Shown here piece after piece: positions 39,024 through 49,376 of a DNA stretch of 64,000 nucleotides (position 1 is its first letter; every line of letters begins with the position of its first letter). The notes under the pieces are model-generated. The model searched no databases and was not told where the DNA came from. It saw nothing but the letters and a program-made list of their open reading frames with translations. The stretch is from Altererythrobacter sp. CAU 1644 (GTDB lineage: Bacteria; Pseudomonadota; Alphaproteobacteria; Sphingomonadales; Sphingomonadaceae). The position numbers and the translations under genes were made by a program. Location: contig NZ_CP121106.1 in NCBI RefSeq assembly GCF_029623755.1, forward strand, positions 3,166,352 through 3,230,351, read 5' to 3'.

Positions 39024-40685
39024 ATGACTCAAGCCAAGACCCCAGGCGCCGCTGCGCTGCTCGTCGACTGCCTGATCGAACAAGGCACAGACCGAATTTT
39101 CACCGTGCCCGGCGAAAGCTTCCTGCCGGTCCTCGATGCCCTGCATGATCGCCCGCAGATCGACGTCGTGACCTGCCGCCAGGAAGGGGGCGCCGCCTTC
39201 ATGGCTTGTGCCGATGGGACGATGAAGGGACGCCCGGGGATATGCTTCGTCACGCGCGGCCCCGGTGCCACCAATGCCAGCATCGGTGTCCATGTCGCTC
39301 ACCAGGATTCGCAGCCGATGATCCTCTTCGTCGGCGACGTTGCACGCGACGCCCGCGATCGAGAGGGCTTCCAGGAGGTCAATTTCGAGGCCTTTTTCGG
39401 ACCGATCTGCAAATGGGCGGCGCGGATCGACGATCCTGCCCGCATTCCCGAATATGTCGCGCGCGCCTATTCCACCGCGATCTCGGGTCGACCGGGACCG
39501 GTCGTGATCGCGCTGCCTGAGGACATGTTGCACGAGGAAGTCATCGGTTCACCCCGACCGATGGTTGCGCGACCAGCGCAGGCCCCTTGCCCCGACGCGA
39601 TGCAGACCATGATGGCGATGATTGGCGATGCCGCCAGCCCGATCGCGATTATCGGCGGCGCGGGTTGGAACGCCAAGGCGCGCGAGCATTTCCAGCTTTT
39701 CGCTGAACGGATCGGCCTGCCGGTCGCGACCGCTTTTCGGCGCCAGGACGCGATCTCGCCTTCCTCGCCGGTCTATGCCGGCAACCTTGGCTACGGTCCC
39801 AACCCCGGCCTGGTCGAGCGCGTCAAAAAAGCCGATCTGATTCTCGCGATTGGCGCGCGATTGGGCGAGGCCACTACCGATGGCTATAGATTCCCGACGC
39901 TCGACCACCCCGATCAGCTGTTGATCCACGTCCATCCCGATCCAGAGGAATTGGGCCGGGTCTATCGCGCTGACCTGTCGCTCTGCTGCGCCATGGACGA
40001 TTTCGCCGAAAGCGCAGCGCTGTGGGAGGACGAGAGCATCCTTTCCTTCGACGCCGGCGCAGAAGCCCATGCGCAATGGGACGCGTGGGCGACGGCCAAG
40101 CCAAATGGTTTCGATCTCGACATGGGCCAAGCCGTTACCTTCATGCGCGATACTTTTCCCGCCGATACGATCATCTGCAACGGGGCGGGTAATTTTTCTG
40201 GCTGGTGGCACCGCTATTGGCGCTACGAGGGTTTCCCGACCCAGCTCGCACCGACCGCCGGTGCGATGGGATATGGCGTTCCCGCCGCGGTCGCTGCGGC
40301 GCGCCGTTTTCCGGAGCGTATGGTAGTGGCGGTCGCCGGTGACGGCGACTTCCTGATGAACGGGCAAGAGCTAGCGACTGCCGCACAGCACGATTGCAAC
40401 ATGCTGGTGATCGTGGTCGACAACTCGACCTACGGTACGATCCGTATGCACCAGGAGCGGGAGTTCCCTGCTCGCCTTTCCGCAACCCACCTCGACAATC
40501 CGGATTTTGCCGCGTTCGGGGCAGCTTTCGGCGCATGGACGCAGGCGGTCGATACCACTGAGGGGTTCAAGAATGCCTTGGCCGAAGCACGCGGCCGAAC
40601 CGGCCTGCGGCTGATCCATGCCAAGATCGATATCGAGCAATTGGCAGCGAGCGGTGCGACGGTGAGCGGGCTGCGCGCCCGCTGA
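39024..40685 (+). CDS. Thiamine-diphosphate-dependent enzyme of the acetolactate synthase-like family
   Basis: The 553-residue protein has the three-domain POX/AHAS layout: a PYR domain with the catalytic glutamate in VVTCRQEGGAAFMACADG, a central domain (PIAIIGGAGW, ADLILAIGARLGE), and a PP domain with the ThDP-Mg motif GDGDFLMNGQELATAA and VVDNSTYGTIR. There is no ilvN neighbour, so a catabolic decarboxylase or carboligase is as likely as acetolactate synthase. Substrate unknown. Start ATG at 39024. Confidence 0.87.
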   Translation: MTQAKTPGAAALLVDCLIEQGTDRIFTVPGESFLPVLDALHDRPQIDVVTCRQEGGAAFMACADGTMKGRPGICFVTRGPGATNASIGVHVAHQDSQPMILFVGDVARDARDREGFQEVNFEAFFGPICKWAARIDDPARIPEYVARAYSTAISGRPGPVVIALPEDMLHEEVIGSPRPMVARPAQAPCPDAMQTMMAMIGDAASPIAIIGGAGWNAKAREHFQLFAERIGLPVATAFRRQDAISPSSPVYAGNLGYGPNPGLVERVKKADLILAIGARLGEATTDGYRFPTLDHPDQLLIHVHPDPEELGRVYRADLSLCCAMDDFAESAALWEDESILSFDAGAEAHAQWDAWATAKPNGFDLDMGQAVTFMRDTFPADTIICNGAGNFSGWWHRYWRYEGFPTQLAPTAGAMGYGVPAAVAAARRFPERMVVAVAGDGDFLMNGQELATAAQHDCNMLVIVVDNSTYGTIRMHQEREFPARLSATHLDNPDFAAFGAAFGAWTQAVDTTEGFKNALAEARGRTGLRLIHAKIDIEQLAASGATVSGLRAR

Positions 40686-40691
40686 GACCTG

Positions 40692-41102
40692 CTATTCCCC
40701 TGCCAGTTCGAGGATGACCTTCCATTCCTCGGGCGTGATCTCCGCGACCGACAGTCGACCGAGCCGGATCAACTCGCATTCGGCCAGGCGGGGCTCGGCC
40801 TTGATCTGCTTCAGCGATACCGGGCTCTTGAGCTTGCGCTTGGGCTTGATCTTCACGGCTGCCCATTTGCCTTCGGGATCGGTCGGATCGGTGATGCCCT
40901 CGACGCTGATGGTGACGATCCCGACGATCTCCAGCCCTTCGCGCGAATGGTAGAAGAAGGCTTCCTCGCCAACCGTCATTGCCGCCAGGTTGTTCTTAGC
41001 ACGGTGATTGCGGACGCCGTCCCACGTGCCTTCTTTTTCGGCGACGAGATCGTCCCAACTGTATTTGAACGGTTCGGACTTCATCAGCCAATAGCGCGAC
41101 AA
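40692..41102 (-). CDS. EVE-domain protein
   Basis: The 136-residue protein starts MSRYWLMKSEPFKYSWDDLV and has EGTWDGVRNHRAKNNLAAM and FFYHSREGLEIVGIVTI, matching the EVE family (PUA-like, related to YTH domains that read modified bases). It is predicted to bind a modified nucleobase. It converges on the ThDP gene with six bases between stops. Confidence 0.9.
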   Translation of the reverse strand: MSRYWLMKSEPFKYSWDDLVAEKEGTWDGVRNHRAKNNLAAMTVGEEAFFYHSREGLEIVGIVTISVEGITDPTDPEGKWAAVKIKPKRKLKSPVSLKQIKAEPRLAECELIRLGRLSVAEITPEEWKVILELAGE

Positions 41103-41323
41103 GCTACATTCTCCTTCGATGTGTTCCTACCCTCGCCCTAGCCGCGAGATTGCCTGCCGGCCAACCCCCAACAAGGCTGCAAAGCAGGATTAACCCGATC
41201 TTCAGTACGTTCACGCATAGACTGTTCGCCAATGGGATAAATCTGGGGAATACACCGCTTGCGGTAAGATCTCACCATGACGGGGCAGGTTCGTTGATCG
41301 ATCGGAACGCAATTGCGAGTCGG

Positions 41324-42961
41324 ATGGGAGCCGCCGAGCGCGATCTCGTTGCGCTCGGAATTGCCATTGCCGCGATCATCCTGTTCATCGCCACCGGGGG
41401 CCAGGTGGTCCCCGACGTCGTACGTTCGATGCTCGGCCATGGTCCCGGACCGGACAAGATCCTCGCCAACGCATTGCTACTCAATATCGCGCTGATCATC
41501 TTCGGTTGGCGCCGCTATCGTGAACTGACCAACGAGATCGCCGAACGCCGCAAGGCCGAGGAAGTGGCCCGTCAGCTCGCCGAGACCGACCCGCTCACGG
41601 GCTGTCTCAATCGTCGCAGCATGACTCGTGCGACCACCGCACTTCGATCCGAAGCGGAAGCCCGCGATCAGTCGATCGCATTCTTCATGATCGACCTCGA
41701 CAACTTCAAACAAATCAATGACATGAACGGCCACTCGACCGGTGATCGGGTGTTGACGAAGATCGCCCAGGTCCTGCGCGACAACCTGCCATCGGAGGCC
41801 TCGCTCGCCCGGCTTGGTGGTGACGAATTCGCGATCGTCCTGCCCTTCGATCGCGGACAGCCTCAGCAGGTCGACGATCACGTCATGCGCTTGTTCGAGA
41901 TGATCGGGCGCGCGCTCGAGCGCGAAGGCGTATCGGTCGATGTCACCATGTCGATCGGCATTTCGAGCGACCAGGATGCCAGCATTCGCAACGCCGCTGT
42001 CGACTATGCGCAGACCCTGATGCATCGCGCCGACATCGCGATGTACCAGGCGAAGAAGCAGGGCAAAAACCGCTACGTGTGGTTCGAACCGACGATGGAG
42101 AACGAACTTCGCTTTCGCAACGAGCTCGAAACCGGTGTTCGTCGCGGCATTTCCAATGGTGAATTCGTACCGTTCTACGAACAGCAGATCGATATCGAAA
42201 CCGGCAGACTGGTCGGCTTCGAGATGTTGGCGCGGTGGAACTCGCCCCAGCTCGGCCTGGTCAAACCCGATATCTTTATCCCCATCGCAGAAGATGTCGG
42301 CGTTATCGCCGAACTTTCAGAGCAGTTGATGGTGCGCGCCTTCGCTGACGCACAGGAATGGGATCCGACCCTGACGTTGTCGGTCAATATTTCGCCGGTC
42401 CAGCTGCGCGACCCGTGGTTTGCGCAAAAATTGCTCAAGCTGCTGGTCGAAAACAACTTTCCGACCCACCGCCTCGAGATCGAGATCACCGAGAGTTGTC
42501 TCCACCAGGACGTTGGTATGGTCCGGGCGATGATCGCCAGCCTGAAGAACCAGGGCGTTCGCATCAGCCTCGACGATTTCGGCACGGGCTATTCGAGCCT
42601 GGCCCAGCTTCGCTCCTTGCCGTTCGACCGGATCAAGATCGATCGCAGCTTCATCACTGAGCTCGGCGACGCCAAGGCGTCGGACAAGATCGTCGATGCG
42701 ATCATCTCGCTCGGCAACGGTCTCGAAATGCCGATTACCGCGGAAGGGATCGAAAACGAGCAGATCCTCACCACGCTCAAGCGGATGGGACAGCTCAAGG
42801 GACAGGGCTATCTCTACGGCCGCCCTGAAACGGCGGCACAGGTGCGCAATCGATTGACCAAGGCAGGCAGGATGGCTGGAAAGCCCGGCGCGGATGCCGA
42901 AGCCAAGCACTCCGACATCGAGCCGGTGACCGAGGAAACCAGACGCGCCGCTGAGGGCTGA
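41324..42961 (+). CDS. GGDEF-EAL cyclic-di-GMP protein
   Basis: The protein has one membrane segment near the N-terminus (LVALGIAIAAIILFIATGG), a GGDEF domain with intact LARLGGDEFAIVLP, and an EAL domain in which EAL reads EML (GFEMLARWNSP). NISPVQL, EITESCL, DDFGTGYSSL and KIDRSFI are intact, so phosphodiesterase activity is possible. The start is uncertain: ATG at 41324 gives 545 residues, but an upstream in-frame start up to 41150 cannot be excluded. The preceding 220 bases hold no other gene. Confidence 0.9.
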   Translation: MGAAERDLVALGIAIAAIILFIATGGQVVPDVVRSMLGHGPGPDKILANALLLNIALIIFGWRRYRELTNEIAERRKAEEVARQLAETDPLTGCLNRRSMTRATTALRSEAEARDQSIAFFMIDLDNFKQINDMNGHSTGDRVLTKIAQVLRDNLPSEASLARLGGDEFAIVLPFDRGQPQQVDDHVMRLFEMIGRALEREGVSVDVTMSIGISSDQDASIRNAAVDYAQTLMHRADIAMYQAKKQGKNRYVWFEPTMENELRFRNELETGVRRGISNGEFVPFYEQQIDIETGRLVGFEMLARWNSPQLGLVKPDIFIPIAEDVGVIAELSEQLMVRAFADAQEWDPTLTLSVNISPVQLRDPWFAQKLLKLLVENNFPTHRLEIEITESCLHQDVGMVRAMIASLKNQGVRISLDDFGTGYSSLAQLRSLPFDRIKIDRSFITELGDAKASDKIVDAIISLGNGLEMPITAEGIENEQILTTLKRMGQLKGQGYLYGRPETAAQVRNRLTKAGRMAGKPGADAEAKHSDIEPVTEETRRAAEG

Positions 42962-43024
42962 GCCCCATCGCGGAGCGCGCTAGGGCTGGACGCCGCCCCT
43001 GCGCATGCATAGATGCGCCTCGCA

Positions 43025-43834
43025 ATGCGCATTTCCTTCACCAAGATGCACGGTCTGGGCAATGATTTCATCATGCTCGATAGGCGCGAGACGGCTTTGC
43101 CGGCAATGACGCCTCCCGTCGCCAAGGCATTGGCCGATCGCACCACCGGGATCGGCTGCGACCAGCTGATCGTGCTCGAACCATGTGACAGCGCCGATTT
43201 TCGCATGCGCATCTTCAATTCCGACGGGGGCGAAGTCGAGGCTTGCGGCAACGCGGCGCGTGCCGTTGCCTTGCTGCACGGTGCGCCGGCCAGGGTGCAG
43301 ACCGATGGGGGCGTGATCGCGCTCGAACCGACGACCGATGGTGCACGGGTCGACATGGGCGAGCCCCGCTTTGATTGGACAGATATTCCCCTCGCCTATG
43401 CGATGGATACGCTGGCGATGCCGGTGGGATGGGAGATGCTGGAAAATCCCTCGGCGGTGAACGTCGGCAATCCACACGTCATATTCTTCGTGGACGATAT
43501 CGACGCCGTGCCGCTCGACATTCTTGGCCCGCAGATCGAGAACGACCCTCTCTTTCCAGAGCGTATCAACGTCAACGTCGCCAGTATCGTAAATCGCGAG
43601 GCGATCCGTCTCCGCGTCTGGGAACGCGGCGTGGGATTGACCCGTGCTTGCGGCACCGGAGCGTGCGCGACTGCGGTGGTTGCGATGAAGCGCGGGCTGG
43701 TCGACCGCAAAGTGACGGTAACCTTGCCTGGCGGCGACCTTAGCATCGAATGGACCGAGGCGGATCGTATCCTCATGGCAGGCCCGGCCACGGAAAGCTT
43801 TCGCGGTTCCTTCGAGTGGGACCAATTCGCATGA
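43025..43834 (+). CDS. dapF: Diaminopimelate epimerase
   Basis: The 269-residue enzyme converts LL- to meso-diaminopimelate for lysine and peptidoglycan. The two catalytic cysteines are in VEACGNAARAVALLHG and TRACGTGACATAVVAM. N-terminal MRISFTKMHGLGNDFIMLD is family-typical; an in-frame ATG 12 bases earlier is also possible. Its stop overlaps the mtaB start (ATGA), opening a four-gene run. Confidence 0.96.
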   Translation: MRISFTKMHGLGNDFIMLDRRETALPAMTPPVAKALADRTTGIGCDQLIVLEPCDSADFRMRIFNSDGGEVEACGNAARAVALLHGAPARVQTDGGVIALEPTTDGARVDMGEPRFDWTDIPLAYAMDTLAMPVGWEMLENPSAVNVGNPHVIFFVDDIDAVPLDILGPQIENDPLFPERINVNVASIVNREAIRLRVWERGVGLTRACGTGACATAVVAMKRGLVDRKVTVTLPGGDLSIEWTEADRILMAGPATESFRGSFEWDQFA

Positions 43835-45012
43835 GCCAGGCAGGTGCGGAAGTCGTGTCGCTCGGGTGTCGATTGAATATTTCGGAGAGCGAGCAGATCC
43901 GCGCCTTGCTCGCGCAGGAACGAGAGCTTGTGGTCGTCAACAGCTGCGCCGTGACCTCCGAAGCGGTCCGCCAGACACGGCAGGCGATCCGCCGTTTGCG
44001 CCGCGAACGACCCGAGGCCCGCTTGCTCGTCACAGGATGCGCTGCCGAGGTCGAGCGCGAGCAATTATCGGCGATGCCTGAGGTCGACGGGCTCATCGCC
44101 AACACCGCCAAGCTCGATCCGCGGGCGTGGAACGTCCCAGCCGAGGCCACATCCGTCGTTCCGCAGCACACCCGTGCCTTCATCGCGGTCCAGAATGGAT
44201 GCGATCACGCCTGCACTTTTTGCGTCATCCCGCAGGGTCGCGGACAAAGCCGTTCATTGAAGGTAAGTCAGGTCCTCAGCGAAGTCGAAGCGCATCTGGC
44301 GCAGGGTGCGCGCGAAGTGGTCTTGACCGGTGTCGACGTCACCAGTTGGGGGCATGACCTCCCGGAGAAACCGTCGCTGGGGCGACTTGTGTCGGCCATC
44401 CTAAGCGCCTTTCCCGAGCTCCTGCGCCTTCGGATGTCCTCGCTGGATGGCATTGAAATCGATGATGAACTTGTGGAACTGCTGGCAGGCGAGCCACGCC
44501 TGATGCCGCATCTGCATCTGTCCCTGCAGCACGGCGACGACCTCATCCTCAAGCGTATGAAGCGCCGTCACTTGCGCGGCGACGCTGTCGCGTTGGTGAC
44601 GAGGCTGAAAAAGTCCCGTCCAGACATCGCGATCGGCGCCGACCTCATCGCTGGTTTTCCGACCGAGACCGAGGAGCAGCACCAAGCGAACCTCTCGATC
44701 ATCCGCGAACTCGACATCGTCCACGGCCACATATTTCCCTATTCGATGCGGCCCGGAACCCCGGCTGCTCGCATGCCGCAGGTCGACCGGCAGACTGTCA
44801 AGCGCCGCGCGGCAGAACTGCGCGCGACTGTCTCGGAGATTCGCGAGAATTGGCTGGCCACGCTTGTAGTCCAGGAGTTGTCTGTCCTCGCCGAACGCGA
44901 TGGCTGCGGCCATGCCCAGAATTTCGCCCGGGTCGCATTGCCTCAAGGGACACAACCGGGAACGGTCGTAACCATACGCCCTACCATGCTTAGAGAAGGA
45001 CTGCTCATATGA
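43831..45012 (+). CDS. mtaB: tRNA (N6-threonylcarbamoyladenosine37-C2)-methylthiotransferase
   Basis: The 393-residue radical SAM enzyme adds a methylthio group to t6A37 of tRNA. The N-terminal cluster cysteines are in VVSLGCRLN, VVNSCAVTSEA and LVTGCAAEV, and the radical SAM site is GCDHACTFCVIPQGRG (CxxxCxxC). A C-terminal TRAM-like part follows. It overlaps dapF and ftsY by four bases each. Confidence 0.94.
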   Translation: MSQAGAEVVSLGCRLNISESEQIRALLAQERELVVVNSCAVTSEAVRQTRQAIRRLRRERPEARLLVTGCAAEVEREQLSAMPEVDGLIANTAKLDPRAWNVPAEATSVVPQHTRAFIAVQNGCDHACTFCVIPQGRGQSRSLKVSQVLSEVEAHLAQGAREVVLTGVDVTSWGHDLPEKPSLGRLVSAILSAFPELLRLRMSSLDGIEIDDELVELLAGEPRLMPHLHLSLQHGDDLILKRMKRRHLRGDAVALVTRLKKSRPDIAIGADLIAGFPTETEEQHQANLSIIRELDIVHGHIFPYSMRPGTPAARMPQVDRQTVKRRAAELRATVSEIRENWLATLVVQELSVLAERDGCGHAQNFARVALPQGTQPGTVVTIRPTMLREGLLI

Positions 45013-45947
45013 GCGAGCCCGAAGCCAGCCGGAAATCCTGGAGTGAGCGCCTATTCGGCGGCTTCAAGAAAACGTCCGAGCGGCTGTCCGAAAACCTTAC
45101 TACCGCCGTGACCAAGGCAAAGCTCGACGATGCGACGCTTGATGATGTCGAAGATGCGCTGATCATCTCCGATCTTGGCCCCTCGGCAGCCCGGCGGATT
45201 CGCGAAAAGCTCGCCGAAAAGCGTTTCGGTCTCGAGATCTCGCAGCAGGAACTGAAGGAGGCAGTTGCCGAGGAAATCGCGGAAATCCTGCGACCGGTCG
45301 CCAAGCCGCTCCAGATTACCGCTTTCCCGCGCCCGCAGGTGATCCTCGTCATCGGGGTCAATGGCAGCGGCAAGACCACCACCATCGCCAAGCTCGCGCA
45401 TCTGTTTCAGGAAGACGACTACGGCGTGATGCTGGCGGCAGGCGATACCTTCCGCGCAGCAGCGATCGGTCAGCTTGCGACCTGGGCCGAGCGGATCAAT
45501 GTGCCGATCGTGCGTGGTCCCGAAGGCGGCGATCCCGCCAGTATCGTCTTCGACGCCGTCAAGTCCGCTACCGACAAAGGCATCGATGCCCTGATCGTCG
45601 ATACGGCCGGGCGATTGCAAAACAAGCGCGAGCTCATGGATGAACTCGCCAAGATCCGCCGTGTGCTCGGCCGGCTCAACGAGGAGGCGCCGCACGACGT
45701 CGTCCTCGTGCTTGATGCAACCAACGGCCAGAACGCGCTCAGCCAGATCGACGTGTTCAAGGAAGTCGCCGGCGTCACCGGCCTGATCATGACCAAGCTC
45801 GACGGGACAGCCCGCGGCGGCGTGCTTGTTGCCGCAGCAGAGCAATACGGCCTGCCGATCCACGCCATTGGGGTGGGTGAGAAGATCGACGACCTGCGCC
45901 CGTTCGATCCCGATCTCGTTGCGCGTGTAATTGCAGGAGTTGCCTGA
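45009..45947 (+). CDS. ftsY: Signal recognition particle receptor
   Basis: The 312-residue SRP GTPase targets membrane proteins with Ffh. It has the helical N domain (LFGGFKKTSERLSENL), P-loop GVNGSGKTTTIAKLAH, DTFRAAAIGQL, DTAGRL and TKLDGTARGG. The acidic A domain of E. coli FtsY is missing, as in other alphaproteobacteria. Its TGA overlaps the next ATG by one base. Confidence 0.97.
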   Translation: MSEPEASRKSWSERLFGGFKKTSERLSENLTTAVTKAKLDDATLDDVEDALIISDLGPSAARRIREKLAEKRFGLEISQQELKEAVAEEIAEILRPVAKPLQITAFPRPQVILVIGVNGSGKTTTIAKLAHLFQEDDYGVMLAAGDTFRAAAIGQLATWAERINVPIVRGPEGGDPASIVFDAVKSATDKGIDALIVDTAGRLQNKRELMDELAKIRRVLGRLNEEAPHDVVLVLDATNGQNALSQIDVFKEVAGVTGLIMTKLDGTARGGVLVAAAEQYGLPIHAIGVGEKIDDLRPFDPDLVARVIAGVA

Positions 45948-46600
45948 TGGACGAGACCGACAAGAAAGCTGAGAAGCCAAAATCAGGCTGGCTCAATGTC
46001 GCGGTCGATTACGGACCACTGCTCGTATTCCTCGGGGTTTACCGTTGGTTCTCGCCGGAAGAGGCCGAACCGATCGGCGAACTCGCGGCCGTCATCAAGG
46101 GCACTCTGGCATTTATGGTGGCTGCCGTGATCGCGCTCGGTATCTCGAAATGGCGTCTCGGCAAGGTGTCGCCGATGCTGTGGTTCTCGACCACGCTGAT
46201 CGTCGGTTTTGGCGCGCTGACAATCTTTTTCGGTGACCCCACCTTCGTCCAGCTCAAGCCGACAATTATCTATTCGATCTTCGGCATTGCGCTGCTGGTC
46301 GGCTTCTGGCGCGGCAAGGCCTTGTTGCAGATCCTGCTCGAGGCGGCATTCGAGGGTCTTTCCCAGGAAGGATGGCTCAAGCTCAGCCGCAATTGGGGCA
46401 TCTTTTTCTTTGCCCTGGCCGCGCTCAACGAAGGATTGCGGGCCTCTCTCACGTTTGAAGGCTGGCTGTGGGCCAAAATCTGGGTGTTCCTTCCCCTCAC
46501 CTTCCTTTTTACCTTCAGCCAGATCCCCATGTTGTTGAAAAACGGGCTTTCACTGGAGGGGGTCGACGAGGAAACGCACAATCCTCCACCGCCAGGCTGA
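45947..46600 (+). CDS. yciB: Inner-membrane septation protein, IspZ/YciB family
   Basis: The 217-residue protein has about six membrane segments and the family sequence DYGPLLVFLGVYRWF, MLWFSTTLIVGFGALTIFFG and FVQLKPTIIYSIFGIALLVG. It is implicated in envelope synthesis and septation. A cytoplasmic N-terminus MDETDKKAEKPKSG precedes it. It ends the dapF-mtaB-ftsY run. Confidence 0.92.
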   Translation: MDETDKKAEKPKSGWLNVAVDYGPLLVFLGVYRWFSPEEAEPIGELAAVIKGTLAFMVAAVIALGISKWRLGKVSPMLWFSTTLIVGFGALTIFFGDPTFVQLKPTIIYSIFGIALLVGFWRGKALLQILLEAAFEGLSQEGWLKLSRNWGIFFFALAALNEGLRASLTFEGWLWAKIWVFLPLTFLFTFSQIPMLLKNGLSLEGVDEETHNPPPPG

Positions 46601-46701
46601 CCGCATCCCTTGCCAATCTCGCTTTGGTGCCTAATCTTCCGCGCCATTCGGCGTCCGGGTCGCGTCTGGGAAATCCCGCCGAAGAATGAGGGGGAATTGA
46701 C

Positions 46702-47274
46702 ATGGCCAAACTGTTTGGAAACCTGCATCTCGTCTTGCTGCTTGGGGTCGTCGCTGCACTCGCAACAATGATCGGTTTTGGCGCAAGCGCGCCGATTGAC
46801 GCCAATGCGATCACGCGCTGGCTTCATCTGTTCTTCGGCGTGCTGTGGATTGGCCTGCTGTACTATTTTAACTTCGTGCAAGTGCCGAGCATGCCCAAGA
46901 TCGCCGATGAGCATAAGCCAGCCGTTACCAAGACGATCGCACCGAGCGCCCTGTTCTTCTTTCGCTGGGCAGCGGCCCTGACCGTTCTGACCGGCCTCAC
47001 GATCGCACACCTCAACGGCTATCTCGTGGAAGCCCTGACCTTTGCCGGCGAAGGCAATGTGAACCTGATCGGCGCTGGCATGTGGATGGCGCTGGTGATG
47101 GCATTCAACGTCTGGTTCATCATCTGGCCAGCGCAGAAGAAAGTGCTCGGCATTGTCGAAGCGAGCGCCGAAGAGAAAGCGGCGGCAGCGCCGCGCGCGC
47201 TGATTGCGAGCCGTCTCAACACCCTGCTGTCGTTCCCGATGATGTGGACGATGGTCAGCGCAAACCTGGGCTGA
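46702..47274 (+). CDS. PuuD-like urate hydroxylase membrane domain protein
   Basis: The 190-residue protein has five to six membrane segments: NLHLVLLLGVVAALATMIGF, RWLHLFFGVLWIGLLYYFN and ALFFFRWAAALTVLTGLTI. The sequence WLHxxFGVxWIG resembles the membrane part of PuuD-type urate hydroxylases, but the C-terminal cytochrome c domain is missing, so the function may differ. GAGGGGGAA lies before the ATG. It converges on kup. Confidence 0.7.
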   Translation: MAKLFGNLHLVLLLGVVAALATMIGFGASAPIDANAITRWLHLFFGVLWIGLLYYFNFVQVPSMPKIADEHKPAVTKTIAPSALFFFRWAAALTVLTGLTIAHLNGYLVEALTFAGEGNVNLIGAGMWMALVMAFNVWFIIWPAQKKVLGIVEASAEEKAAAAPRALIASRLNTLLSFPMMWTMVSANLG

Positions 47275-47292
47275 CCTCGCGTTAGATTACCG

Positions 47293-47322
47293 AGGGGTGC
47301 CGCCGGCGACGGCCGCACCCCT
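47293..47322. terminator. Stem-loop between puuD-like gene and kup
   Basis: AGGGGTGC and GCACCCCT enclose a GC-rich loop that can pair further (GCCG/CGGC). It lies between convergent gene ends. Confidence 0.7.
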
Positions 47323-47333
47323 TGATTTGCAAG

Positions 47334-49259
47334 CTAGAGCTCGACCTGGCTGCCGAGCTCGACCACTCGGTTGGTGGGCAATTTGAAGAAGTCCATCGCG
47401 GTCGCTGAATTGCGCAGCAGCCAGGCGAATATCTTCTCGCGCCAGATCGGCATCGCCGGGTTCTTCGACGGCAGCAGGGTCTGGCGGCTGAGGAAGAAGC
47501 TCGTCTGCATCATGTCGAACTCGCCACCGCAACGCTCCATGCTCTTGAGCCCCTGCGGAACATCGGTCGATTCCATGAAGCCGTAATGCAGCACAGCGCG
47601 GTAAAAGCCATCACCAAGGTCATGATATTCGCACCGCTCGTTAGGATCGACGTAGGGAATATCGCCGATGTTCACCGTCAGGATGATCACCCGCTCGTGC
47701 AGCACCTTGTTGTGCTTGATATTGTGAAGCAAGGCCGAGGGCACGCCTGCCGTGCTCGATGCCATGAAGATCGCGGTCCCGGGCACCCTCGTGGCGGAAT
47801 TCTTTGCTGACTTGGCAAAGATCTCCATCGGTAGCGCAACCTCACTCATCCGGTCGCGCATGAGTTTGCGGCCGCGCGCCCAGGTCGTGAGCAAGGTGAA
47901 CAACACGAGGCCCACTACCAACGGGAACCAGCCGCCGTCAGGCACCTTGGCAAGATTGGCGGCGAAATAGGCCCCATCTACGATCAGGAAGATCGCGACG
48001 ACCGGGGCGGCGTACCACCACTTCCACTTCCACACCCCTACGAACAGGACACCCATCAGCAGCGTGTCGATCGTCACGGCGCCGGTCACCGCGATGCCAT
48101 AGGCCGACGCGAGGTTGGAGGAATTCTGGAATGTCAGTACCAGGATGATCACAGCGACCATCAGCGCCCAATTGACCACGGGAATGTAGATCTGGCCCCC
48201 TTCGGTCTCGCTAGTGTGGCGAATCGAGAGCCGCGGAATGTAGCCCATCTGGATCGCCTGGTGGGTGATCGAGAAGGCGCCGGAGATGACCGCCTGGCTG
48301 GCGATGAATGTCGCAGCCGTCGCGAGGAAAACAAGCGGCAGGCGCCATTGCTCGTTGGCGAGGAAGAAGAACGGGCTCTGAATCGCCTGCGCCGCTTCCT
48401 CGGCGGGCAGGCCGATGATCATCGCACCCTGCCCGAAATAATTGAGCAGCAGGCACGGCATGACAAAGCCGAACCACGACAGGCGCATCGGGCCGCGTCC
48501 GAAATGCCCCATGTCCGAATAGAGCGCCTCCGAACCTGTGACCGCGAGCACGACTGAGCCTAGGGCGAGAAATGCCAGGGTGCCGTCCAGGATGAAGAAA
48601 TTGACCGCGTGATAGGGATTGAGCGCCCAAAGGATCTCGGGCGTTTGAACGATCTGCCAACTGCCCATGCCGGCGATCACGAGGAAATAGACGATCATGA
48701 CCGGGGCGAAGAGCGCCCCAACCTTGGCCGTGCCGCGCTTCTGCAGGATAAACAGGAAGATCAGCAGGACCAGCGCGATCGGGATCACCAGCCGGTCGAG
48801 GCGATGGTCGACGACCGTCAGGCCCTCGACCGCCGAGAGCACCGAAATCGCCGGCGTGATCATGCTGTCGCCATAGAACAGCGAGGTCGCAAAGACCCCC
48901 AACAGCACCGCCATCCACCCGTATCGCGAGCGGCTGATATGGCGCGAAATCAGCGCTACGAGCGCCAGCGAGCCGCCCTGCCCTTTGTTATCGGCCCGCA
49001 TCAGGATGGTGACGTACTGGATCGAGACGACAAGCGTCATCGACCAAAAGATCAGGCTGATCACACCGAGAACGTGCGCCGTATCGAGCGCCAGGGGGTG
49101 TGGACCGACAAAGGTCTCACGGAAGGCGTACAGCGGGCTGGTGCCAATATCGCCGAAGACGATACCGATAGCACCGACCGCCAGCGCAGCTTTCGAAGCG
49201 CTGTGGCCGTGTCCACCTGCGTGGCGCGGCGATTCCTGCTGGTCTGATGCTTCGCTCAT
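47334..49259 (-). CDS. kup: Low-affinity potassium transporter Kup
   Basis: The 641-residue protein takes up K+ with protons. About 12 membrane segments span residues 25-450, with the family sequence [19 protein letters not shown] near the start and [18 protein letters not shown]. The C-terminal domain is soluble. The ATG at 49257-49259 is followed by a short polar region containing HAGGHGHS. Confidence 0.96.
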   Translation of the reverse strand: MSEASDQQESPRHAGGHGHSASKAALAVGAIGIVFGDIGTSPLYAFRETFVGPHPLALDTAHVLGVISLIFWSMTLVVSIQYVTILMRADNKGQGGSLALVALISRHISRSRYGWMAVLLGVFATSLFYGDSMITPAISVLSAVEGLTVVDHRLDRLVIPIALVLLIFLFILQKRGTAKVGALFAPVMIVYFLVIAGMGSWQIVQTPEILWALNPYHAVNFFILDGTLAFLALGSVVLAVTGSEALYSDMGHFGRGPMRLSWFGFVMPCLLLNYFGQGAMIIGLPAEEAAQAIQSPFFFLANEQWRLPLVFLATAATFIASQAVISGAFSITHQAIQMGYIPRLSIRHTSETEGGQIYIPVVNWALMVAVIILVLTFQNSSNLASAYGIAVTGAVTIDTLLMGVLFVGVWKWKWWYAAPVVAIFLIVDGAYFAANLAKVPDGGWFPLVVGLVLFTLLTTWARGRKLMRDRMSEVALPMEIFAKSAKNSATRVPGTAIFMASSTAGVPSALLHNIKHNKVLHERVIILTVNIGDIPYVDPNERCEYHDLGDGFYRAVLHYGFMESTDVPQGLKSMERCGGEFDMMQTSFFLSRQTLLPSKNPAMPIWREKIFAWLLRNSATAMDFFKLPTNRVVELGSQVEL

Positions 49260-49376
49260 GGCAAAGGATTTCCCGAATGCACCCGGTACTGCCCTACTCA
49301 GTTGAAAACAAAACCGCCCGCCGTCAGGGGCGCGAAGCGGCGGCGCTTAGCACCAGCCCCAGGGAGGCGCAACAAA

